Shown: in pieces, positions 1-4,844 of the stretch | Numbering within the stretch: position 1 is the first letter of the stretch | Layout of the letters: every line of letters begins with the position of its first letter | Assembly (NCBI GenBank): GCA_002418825.1 | Contig: DIEW01000019.1 | Location: 10,599-16,383 of the forward strand | Origin: Syntrophaceae bacterium UBA5764 | GTDB taxonomy: Bacteria; Desulfobacterota; Syntrophia; Syntrophales; Smithellaceae | Length of the DNA: 5,785 nt | Direction: 5' to 3' | Translations under genes and position numbers: made by a program | The notes under the pieces: model-generated | What the model was told of the DNA's origin: nothing | The model's input: only the letters and a program-made list of their open reading frames with translations | The model's database searches: none

Positions 1-15
1 AGATTGTTCTTTCAT
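1..15 (-). CDS. rnpA: Probable start of ribonuclease P protein component (partial)
   Basis: Only five codons are visible before the window edge, reading MKEQS on the minus strand from an ATG at 13-15. The call rests mainly on position: rnpA, the protein subunit of RNase P that matures tRNA 5' ends, follows rpmH in most bacteria, and here the ATG lies 44 bases after the rpmH stop. An N-terminus of this kind followed by SFP-type residues is common in the family, but the diagnostic RNR motif lies outside the window. There is no clear Shine-Dalgarno sequence, and an overlapping ATG in another frame (17-19, MHERTI) cannot be excluded as the true start. Confidence 0.4.
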
Positions 16-59
16 GCATACCGACCGGCCATTGCTATAAAAGCTAAAAAAATTCTGAT

Positions 60-197
60 CTATACGGTTAAACGTTTTCTTCCTTTGGCTCTGCGGCGGC
101 TGAGCACCTGCCGACCGGATTTAGACGCCATACGAACAAGAAACCCATGGGTCCTTTTTCTTTTGAGATTTGTTTTATTAGTCAGCGTCTTTTTCAT
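60..197 (-). CDS. rpmH: 50S ribosomal protein L34 (bL34)
   Basis: This encodes a 45-residue, very basic protein of the large ribosomal subunit that binds 23S rRNA. The family signature is unmistakable from residue 12 onward: KRKRTHGF (12-19), VRMASKSGRQVLSRRRAKGR (21-40) and the C-terminal KRLTV. The length matches the usual 44-46 residues. The ATG at 195-197 is preceded by AGGGG (206-210) with 8 bases between, a good ribosome binding site. The gene probably heads an rpmH-rnpA unit running off the left edge. One oddity is the N-terminus, MKKTLTNKTN, which lacks the QPS found near residues 6-8 in most bL34 proteins and is about one residue longer. The identity is certain; only the significance of the changed N-terminus is open. 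Confidence 0.96.
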   Translation of the reverse strand: MKKTLTNKTNLKRKRTHGFLVRMASKSGRQVLSRRRAKGRKRLTV

Positions 198-205
198 GAA
201 TGAAA

Positions 206-257
206 CCCCTAAAAGTTATAGGGTCATGCGTAAATCATAGTCAACTTTATTTGTCAA
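206..257 (-). promoter_or_regulatory. Candidate rpmH promoter region and ribosome binding site
   Basis: Read on the minus strand, two -35-like boxes are visible. TTGACA (252-257) has only a poor -10 partner, TTTACG (229-234), after 17 bases. TTGACT (239-244) is followed after 18 bases by TATAAC (215-220), a good sigma-70-type pair. The second pair would start transcription near 208, inside the Shine-Dalgarno AGGGG (206-210), leaving an almost leaderless message, so the choice between them is unclear. Strong promoters in front of rpmH are common. This is motif matching by eye only. Confidence 0.4.
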
Positions 258-344
258 GACCATTTTGGCCCAATACCGGTCAAAAACCTTTTTATCTTGG
301 GAAAAATTAGCACAAAAACCGACTTCGCCTTTCAGAACTATGCC

Positions 345-1253
345 TCATTCGAGCAGTCTTCCATCCTGACGCAGCTTGTCCACAATTTTAGCAATTGCCG
401 GTATTGCCTCCGTGGCCGCCTTTTCGCCAGCCATAATCGCTTCATGCCTTTTTGTGAAATCGCTGGAACCGATGTGCCCCACTTTTGGTTTGATAACGAC
501 ATCGGCGTGTTTTATGTGTTGAGAGGCTATTCTGTTGTACATAATATCAATTGCCTGCATTATCGTCTCCAGCGTGGATTTAGGTGCAGCCGTTTCCACA
601 CCCGATGATATATCCACCGCAATGACCACGTCAGCACCGAACCTGCGCGCTACGTCCGCCGCCAAAGGATTCACCACGCCGCCGTCCACATAATATTTAT
701 CGCTGATGAGGACAGGATTAAAGATACCCGGAATGGAACAACTGGCGCGTACGGCTTTCCCGGGGTTACCGCGCCCGAAAATCACCTCGTCGCCGTTTTG
801 AATATTCGTGGTCACGGCATAAAAAGGAATTTTGAATTTTTCCATCGGTATGTATTTGACCCTGGCGTTGACAAAATTCTCCAGTTTTTCCCCTTTGATA
901 AAACCGTTATCAGGAATAACATAGTCAGCAACATCTTCTTTCTTAATTCCCAGAGCGATCATCTGCAAATCATAAGGATTGTAACCGTACGCATATAGAC
1001 AGCCAACCAAAGAACCGACGCTTGTCCCCACCACGATGTGTATTGGAATTTTGTGCGATTCCAACACTTTCAAAACTCCAATATGGGCAAATCCTTTGGA
1101 GGTACCCGCGCCCAAAACAACAGCGATTTTCGCAGGATGGGAAGGCACTACTTCCTTGGGTGTCGTAACGCATGAAAGAAATAAAGACAATGAAATTAAA
1201 TAAACCATGAATTTGGCAGCGCATTTAATCATATACAGCTTTTTGTTTTCCAT
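345..1253 (-). CDS. Patatin-like phospholipase, predicted lipoprotein
   Basis: This encodes a 302-residue member of the patatin-like phospholipase family (RssA-like branch), serine lipid acyl hydrolases using a Ser-Asp dyad. Visible motifs are the oxyanion-hole loop GAGTSKG (48-54), the nucleophile elbow GTSVG with Ser78, and the DGG motif with Asp190 inside YYVDGGVVNP. All catalytic elements are present, so an active enzyme is expected; the natural lipid is unknown. The N-terminus has basic residues, a hydrophobic stretch (about 17-27) and a lipobox-like LFLSC ending at Cys28, suggesting lipid anchoring. The residue after Cys is Val, so outer-membrane sorting is likely if the cell is Gram-negative. 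I chose the ATG at 1251-1253 because GAGGGA (1262-1267) lies 8 bases upstream. An upstream ATG at 1289 would overlap the helicase gene and add 12 charged residues before the signal peptide. The gene follows the helicase stop by four bases, implying co-transcription. Confidence 0.9.
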   Translation of the reverse strand: MENKKLYMIKCAAKFMVYLISLSLFLSCVTTPKEVVPSHPAKIAVVLGAGTSKGFAHIGVLKVLESHKIPIHIVVGTSVGSLVGCLYAYGYNPYDLQMIALGIKKEDVADYVIPDNGFIKGEKLENFVNARVKYIPMEKFKIPFYAVTTNIQNGDEVIFGRGNPGKAVRASCSIPGIFNPVLISDKYYVDGGVVNPLAADVARRFGADVVIAVDISSGVETAAPKSTLETIMQAIDIMYNRIASQHIKHADVVIKPKVGHIGSSDFTKRHEAIMAGEKAATEAIPAIAKIVDKLRQDGRLLE

Positions 1254-1257
1254 GATT

Positions 1258-2718
1258 TTATTCCCTCTTTTCACTTCTCTCTTTGTCACGAACCCTTCTT
1301 TTTCTTGTCTTTTTCTTTGCCGTCGTCAGCCCAGCTTCTTCCGCAGGCGGCGCCGGAGGGGCATGCAATGATTGCTGATAATAGTCGTCCAAAAGCATGG
1401 TAATCAGTGCCAACTGGTCGTCTGTTTGCGCCAAACTTTTAGCCAAAGAAGCGAAGCGCCTCATTCTTTCAATCTGTAAATTGTCGCGGGCGCGCAAACG
1501 TGCCTCCAGGAGAGCGGTCACTCTTTCGGCAACAACCTTTTCCAGTTCTTCATCGCCCGGCAAAGGACGCTCCTGCATGTTGATATTGTAGTAGCGGGCG
1601 ACACTCTGCAATTTAAACTTTTCCATTTCCGCCACCAAGGAAATGGCCACACCGCCGGAACCCATGCGCCCAGTTCTTCCGGCACGATGAATGTATGCTT
1701 CCGGATCTTCCGGCGGTTCATACTGAATAACATGAGACAAGTCGGGAATGTCGATTCCGCGCGCGGCAACATCAGTCGCCACCAAAAAGCGTAAAGCTCC
1801 CCGCCGGACACGGGCCATAACTTTCTCGCGCATGCTTTGCGCCAGATCTGAGCTAAGTTCGTCGGCATCATACCCGAAGCGCTTCAAGACGACGGAAAGG
1901 TAATGAACCGTATCTTTCGTGTTGCAGAATATAATCGCAGAGACCGGATTTTCAACCTCAATGATACGCACCAAAGAGCGTTCTTTGCGCATACCCGGAA
2001 CAACGTAATAAACGTGCTCGATTTCGGCAATATGTACTTGATTACCGCTCAAACTGAGCAGCTGCGGCGCACGCATAAATTGATCGGCCAAACGTATTAC
2101 CTGCGGTGGGAATGTGGCGGAAAACATGCTGCTTAATATTTCATGCACAGGAATATATTTGCGGATTTTCACCATATCCGGATAAAAACCCATCGACAAC
2201 ATCCGGTCGGCTTCATCGAAAACCAGTATCCGTAAATTATCCAGAGAGAGATTGTTCTTCAGCAAGTGATCCAATATCCTTCCCGGCGTGCCCACAACAA
2301 GGTGCGCACCGCTCCGAAAAGCCTCCAACTGCGTGCCATAACCGACACCACCGTAAACCACGGCCGTTCTCAGGTCTGTGCCTTCGGACAATCTTTGCGC
2401 CTCTCTGGAAACCTGCAGGGCAAGCTCACGCGTCGGGACAAGCACAAGCGCCTGTGTGACATTCTTCTTAAAATCACTTTTTTCTATAATAGGCAAAAGA
2501 TATGCGCCTGTTTTGCCGCTGCCGGTCCGCGACTGCACCATCACATCACGGTCCGCAAGAAGATAAGGTATCGCTTTTGCCTGTACTGGCGTGAGGGAAT
2601 CCCATCCAGCACGCACACACGCCTCGCGCATACGGGCTGTCAAATCTTTCATGGATATTTCTGCAAAACCATTCCGCGACTCCGCAGTTATTGCTTCGTT
2701 TTTACTTTCTTCTTCCAT
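1258..2718 (-). CDS. DEAD-box ATP-dependent RNA helicase
   Basis: This encodes a 486-residue cytoplasmic helicase that unwinds short RNA duplexes with ATP, typically in ribosome assembly, mRNA decay or cold adaptation. All core motifs are visible: Q motif (WDSLTPVQ, 39-46), motif I SRTGSGKT (63-70), Ia PTRELALQ (95-102), GG (123-124), Ib TPGR (144-147), II DEAD (168-171), III SAT (200-202), IV IIFCNTK (262-268), V ATDVAARGID (314-323) and VI HRAGRTGR (344-351). After the core come a helical region (about 385-450), a short proline/alanine-rich linker (453-459) and a highly basic tail (468-486). No DbpA-type RNA-binding domain like that of long DeaD proteins is evident, so I do not assign rhlE, deaD or cshA. 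The stretch ELSSDLAQ (287-294) replaces the usual HGDLSQ-like segment. The ATG at 2716-2718 follows a purine-rich GGGGAAGAG (2723-2731). Confidence 0.95.
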   Translation of the reverse strand: MEEESKNEAITAESRNGFAEISMKDLTARMREACVRAGWDSLTPVQAKAIPYLLADRDVMVQSRTGSGKTGAYLLPIIEKSDFKKNVTQALVLVPTRELALQVSREAQRLSEGTDLRTAVVYGGVGYGTQLEAFRSGAHLVVGTPGRILDHLLKNNLSLDNLRILVFDEADRMLSMGFYPDMVKIRKYIPVHEILSSMFSATFPPQVIRLADQFMRAPQLLSLSGNQVHIAEIEHVYYVVPGMRKERSLVRIIEVENPVSAIIFCNTKDTVHYLSVVLKRFGYDADELSSDLAQSMREKVMARVRRGALRFLVATDVAARGIDIPDLSHVIQYEPPEDPEAYIHRAGRTGRMGSGGVAISLVAEMEKFKLQSVARYYNINMQERPLPGDEELEKVVAERVTALLEARLRARDNLQIERMRRFASLAKSLAQTDDQLALITMLLDDYYQQSLHAPPAPPAEEAGLTTAKKKTRKRRVRDKERSEKRE

Positions 2719-2753
2719 AAATCTCTTCCCCGTTGGAATTATTATTAAATATC

Positions 2754-2781
2754 ATTTAATTCAGTATAACGCCTTATGCAA
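2754..2781 (-). promoter_or_regulatory. Weak candidate promoter for the helicase-patatin operon
   Basis: On the minus strand, TTGCAT (2776-2781) is followed after 16 bases by TTAAAT (2754-2759), each matching four of six consensus bases. TATACT (2763-2768) is a better -10 box but has no matching -35 at normal distance. A start site near 2747 would give a leader of about 30 bases. A promoter must lie somewhere in this gap; the exact boxes are uncertain. Confidence 0.3.
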
Positions 2782-2849
2782 GAAAATATTTGCCGTACGC
2801 AAAATCATGCTCTCTTTAAATGTCTTCCCGATGACAGCAAAAAATATTC

Positions 2850-2876
2850 TTGACAGTCAATACGGATTAATATAAT
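2850..2876 (+). promoter_or_regulatory. Consensus sigma-70-type promoter for rho
   Basis: A perfect TTGACA (2850-2855) and a perfect TATAAT (2871-2876) are separated by 15 bases, shorter than the preferred 17. A transcription start near 2883 would give a leader of about 205 bases before the rho ATG. The -35 box lies within the interrupted palindrome TTGAC-A-GTCAA (2850-2860), which could be an operator or chance. Two perfect hexamers in correct order upstream of rho make this the best promoter in the window, although the short spacer may lower its activity. Confidence 0.6.
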
Positions 2877-2889
2877 GTTTAGTTAATTC

Positions 2890-2932
2890 GTGAAAGGACT
2901 TTTTAAGTCCTGTCTTTTGTGGAGAGTTTCAC
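2890..2932 (+). promoter_or_regulatory. Nested hairpin in the rho leader, possible attenuator
   Basis: An inner hairpin pairs AGGACTT (2895-2901) with AAGTCCT (2905-2911) across a TTT loop, and is followed by GTCTTTT. An outer helix can pair GTGAAA (2890-2895) with TTTCAC (2927-2932), enclosing the inner hairpin and a purine-rich GTGGAGAG (2919-2926). The two helices share A2895, so one pair must give way. The element begins only about 7 bases after the predicted rho transcription start. The short T-rich tail is too weak for a confident intrinsic terminator. rho is autoregulated by leader attenuation in Escherichia coli, so a regulatory role is plausible but unproven. Confidence 0.45.
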
Positions 2933-3088
2933 ATATTCAAAAAACAACCCGATGCTTATTAATCCTAGAAGTTAAAAACGCGTAAATACCTTCGTGCATT
3001 TCCGAAAAATATCGCGGTAAAAAGTGAATATATCATATCTTAATAATATTAATATCCCATCAATAATTCAAAACTAAGGAAGTATTTT

Positions 3089-4336
3089 ATGAACATCGAA
3101 GACATCAAGCGGCTGCCGATCAGCGAATTAAACAACCTGGCCCGGGATCTAAACGTTCCGGATGCCAGCGGTATGCGCCGGCAGGATTTGATTTTCGCCA
3201 TTTTACAGACACAGGCAGAACAAAACGGCGTTATTTCCGGCTCCGGCGTCCTGGAAATTCTACCCGACGGTTTCGGCTTTTTACGCGCAGTGGATTACAA
3301 TTACTTGCCCAGCCCCGACGATATTTATATATCGCCTTCACAAATAAGGCGTTTTAACCTGAGAACCGGCGATACCATAGCAGGCGAGGTCAGGCCACCC
3401 AAAGAAGGTGAAAAATATTTCGCTCTGCTTAAAGTCGACGAAGTCAATTTTGAAAGTCCGGAACAAGCGCGTGATAAAATACTTTTTGACAACCTGACGC
3501 CTCTTTACCCTCAGGAAAAACTCAACCTCGAATACGATCCGGAGAATTATTCCACCCGCGTCATGGACTTATTCGCCCCTATCGGTAAAGGGCAACGCGC
3601 TCTGATTGTTTCACCGCCGCGCGCCGGCAAAACAGTTCTCCTACAGGATATAGCCCACAGTATCACCGCCAACCATAAGGAAGTCATTTTGATGGTTTTG
3701 CTTATCGACGAAAGACCGGAAGAAGTGACCGACATGCAACGCAGCGTAGCGGGGGAAGTCATTTCTTCCACTTTTGACGAGCCGGCCACGCGCCACGTGC
3801 AAGTAGCGGAGATGGTTATAGAAAAAGCCAAACGTCTTGTCGAACACAAAAAAGACGTGGTCATCCTGCTGGATTCTATTACGCGCCTGGCGCGCGCCTA
3901 TAACACCGTCGTTCCTCCCTCCGGAAAAGTCCTGTCCGGCGGTGTGGATTCCAACGCCCTGCATAAGCCAAAACGCTTTTTCGGCGCGGCTCGCAACATC
4001 GAAAATGGCGGCAGTTTAACGATTATCTCCACCGCTTTGATTGACACTGGTAGCCGCATGGACGAAGTTATTTTTGAAGAATTCAAGGGTACCGGAAACA
4101 TGGAATTGCATCTCGACCGCCGCATCGCCGACCGCAGAATTTTCCCTGCCTTTGACCTGATCCGTTCCGGAACCAGAAAAGAAGAGCTGCTTATCCCCAA
4201 AAACAATCTCAACCGCATCTGGATTTTACGCCGCCTGCTGCAGGAAATGAACCCCGTTGACGCCATGGAATTCATTATCAGCAAAATAAAAAAGACGGAA
4301 ACAAATCAGGAATTCTTGGATTCAATGAACTCGTAG
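3089..4336 (+). CDS. rho: Transcription termination factor Rho
   Basis: Rho is a hexameric RNA-dependent ATPase/translocase that ends transcription of untranslated RNA. This 415-residue protein is close in length to the 419-residue E. coli form and aligns almost without gaps. It has the N-terminal Rho_N helical domain (about 1-45, MRRQDLIFAIL at 29-39), the cold-shock-like RNA-binding domain (about 50-118, DGFGFLR and DDIYISPSQIRRFNLRTGD), and the RecA-like motor. Motor motifs are Walker A SPPRAGKT (175-182, Lys181), the catalytic-glutamate segment IDERPEEVT (Glu208), Walker B VILLDSITR (258-266, Asp262), the Q loop LSGGVD (282-287) and the arginine-finger segment SGTRKEELL (Arg363). It lacks the long N-terminal insert seen in some high-GC bacteria. 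AAGGAAG (3076-3082) lies 6 bases before the ATG. It is probably co-transcribed with rpmE, 110 bases downstream, as no strong terminator separates them. Confidence 0.98.
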   Translation: MNIEDIKRLPISELNNLARDLNVPDASGMRRQDLIFAILQTQAEQNGVISGSGVLEILPDGFGFLRAVDYNYLPSPDDIYISPSQIRRFNLRTGDTIAGEVRPPKEGEKYFALLKVDEVNFESPEQARDKILFDNLTPLYPQEKLNLEYDPENYSTRVMDLFAPIGKGQRALIVSPPRAGKTVLLQDIAHSITANHKEVILMVLLIDERPEEVTDMQRSVAGEVISSTFDEPATRHVQVAEMVIEKAKRLVEHKKDVVILLDSITRLARAYNTVVPPSGKVLSGGVDSNALHKPKRFFGAARNIENGGSLTIISTALIDTGSRMDEVIFEEFKGTGNMELHLDRRIADRRIFPAFDLIRSGTRKEELLIPKNNLNRIWILRRLLQEMNPVDAMEFIISKIKKTETNQEFLDSMNS

Positions 4337-4446
4337 GCCCAAATATTCGCTTGAATTTTTGTTCCATATATTGTAGAAAGCCCCCCTGCTTTGAAAAATA
4401 CTGGCGTTGTTAGTTGCAGATAAAGGCCAAGGAGGAAAAGGCTGAA
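4337..4446 (+). promoter_or_regulatory. rho-rpmE gap with strong rpmE ribosome binding site
   Basis: The gap holds AAGGAGG (4429-4435), a full-consensus Shine-Dalgarno sequence 11 bases before the rpmE ATG, slightly farther than ideal. A small hairpin, AAAGC/GCTTT around a C-rich loop (about 4378-4393), has no following T-run and is not a convincing terminator. I see no clear promoter, so read-through from rho is likely. Confidence 0.55.
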
Positions 4447-4686
4447 ATGAAAGAAGGCATCCACCCGGAATATAAAAAAACCACAATTACTTGTGTTTGT
4501 GGCAATGTGATTGAAACACGGTCAACCAAAAAAGACATAAAAATCGAAATTTGTTCCAACTGTCACCCCTTCATGACCGGCAAGCAGAAGATTGTCGATA
4601 CGGCCGGACGCGTGGAAAGATTCAAGAAAAAATACGAGGCGCAGGAAGAAAAGCAAAAAGCCGCTAAAGATAAAAAGAAAAAATAA
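4447..4686 (+). CDS. rpmE: 50S ribosomal protein L31 (bL31), zinc-binding type
   Basis: This 79-residue protein of the large subunit lies near the central protuberance and helps bridge the two subunits. The family signature is clear: MKEGIHPEY at the start, CVCGN (16-20), ICSNCHPFMTGKQK (35-48) and GRVERFKKKY (54-63). Cys16, Cys18, Cys36 and Cys39 form the zinc site, so this is the zinc-containing (C+) form rather than the zinc-independent paralogue induced in zinc starvation. The start at 4447 is set by homology and by the AAGGAGG upstream; a TTG 33 bases earlier would precede that site and adds no family sequence. The C-terminus carries a charged Lys/Glu/Gln tail (about 64-79), making the protein roughly nine residues longer than the E. 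coli version. It lies between rho and prfA, a known arrangement. Confidence 0.96.
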   Translation: MKEGIHPEYKKTTITCVCGNVIETRSTKKDIKIEICSNCHPFMTGKQKIVDTAGRVERFKKKYEAQEEKQKAAKDKKKK

Positions 4687-4844
4687 TCCGCGTTTTCGCG
4701 CGATCAGAAACATTTTTTAAATATTTTTATGATAAAAACATTTTATCACACTTTCCATTTGTAGCTGCCCTTTACACATTCGCCGTGCCCGGCGCGTTTC
4801 GTTAATCATTTTTATCAACAACAAACTTTAGTTTAATATAGATT
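4687..4844 (+). other. rpmE-prfA gap with inverted repeats, no clear signal
   Basis: This 158-base gap contains three small inverted repeats: CGCG-TTTT-CGCG (4689-4700), the AT-rich TGATAAAA-ACA-TTTTATCA (4730-4748, 8 bp), and the GC-rich CGCCG-TGCC-CGGCG (4781-4794). None is followed directly by a good T-run, so none is a convincing intrinsic terminator. TAATAT close to the prfA start resembles a -10 box but lacks a matching -35. No Shine-Dalgarno sequence precedes prfA. Confidence 0.5.
4730..4748. repeat. 8-bp perfect inverted repeat
   Basis: TGATAAAA (4730-4737) and TTTTATCA (4741-4748) are exact reverse complements separated by ACA. The repeat sits between rpmE and prfA and could form a weak hairpin in RNA or be a protein-binding site. 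AT-rich sequence makes chance occurrence quite possible. Confidence 0.5.

Larger units (their letters stand above)
2719..3088. other. Divergent intergenic region between helicase and rho
   Basis: This 370-base AT-rich stretch has no convincing gene on either strand. It contains the helicase ribosome binding site (2723-2731, minus strand), a weak minus-strand promoter candidate (2754-2781), a strong plus-strand promoter (2850-2876), a nested hairpin (2890-2932), an AT-only palindrome TTAATA-A-TATTAA (3040-3052), and the rho Shine-Dalgarno site (3076-3082). From about 2933 to 3010 the plus strand is poor in G relative to A and C, as would suit an unstructured Rho-loading leader, but that reading is inference. 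Confidence 0.8.

Noticed and set aside
4..240. Plus-strand open frame of 78 codons
   Set aside because: It is the antisense of rpmH; the opposite strand encodes unmistakable bL34, and this frame has no ribosome binding site or family resemblance.
245..344. Search for a terminator after the patatin gene
   Set aside because: Only 3-4 bp imperfect stems were found, such as GGCC/GGTC; none is convincing, so read-through into rpmH remains possible.
297..608. Plus-strand open frame of 103 codons
   Set aside because: It overlaps the C-terminal part of the patatin-like gene in antisense and resembles no known protein.
2106..2748. Several plus-strand open frames opposite the helicase N-terminal half
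   Set aside because: They are antisense shadows of a protein with a full set of DEAD-box motifs.
2952..2975. Seven-codon frame MLINPRS in the rho leader as a possible leader peptide
   Set aside because: It has no Shine-Dalgarno sequence and is too short to distinguish from chance in AT-rich DNA.
3547..4284. Minus-strand open frames of 105-128 codons opposite rho
   Set aside because: They are antisense shadows of strongly conserved rho and show no recognisable domains.
4689..4718. CGCG-TTTT-CGCG hairpin followed later by six Ts, as an rpmE terminator
   Set aside because: The stem is only four pairs and the T-run begins 12 bases after it, so it does not fit an intrinsic terminator.
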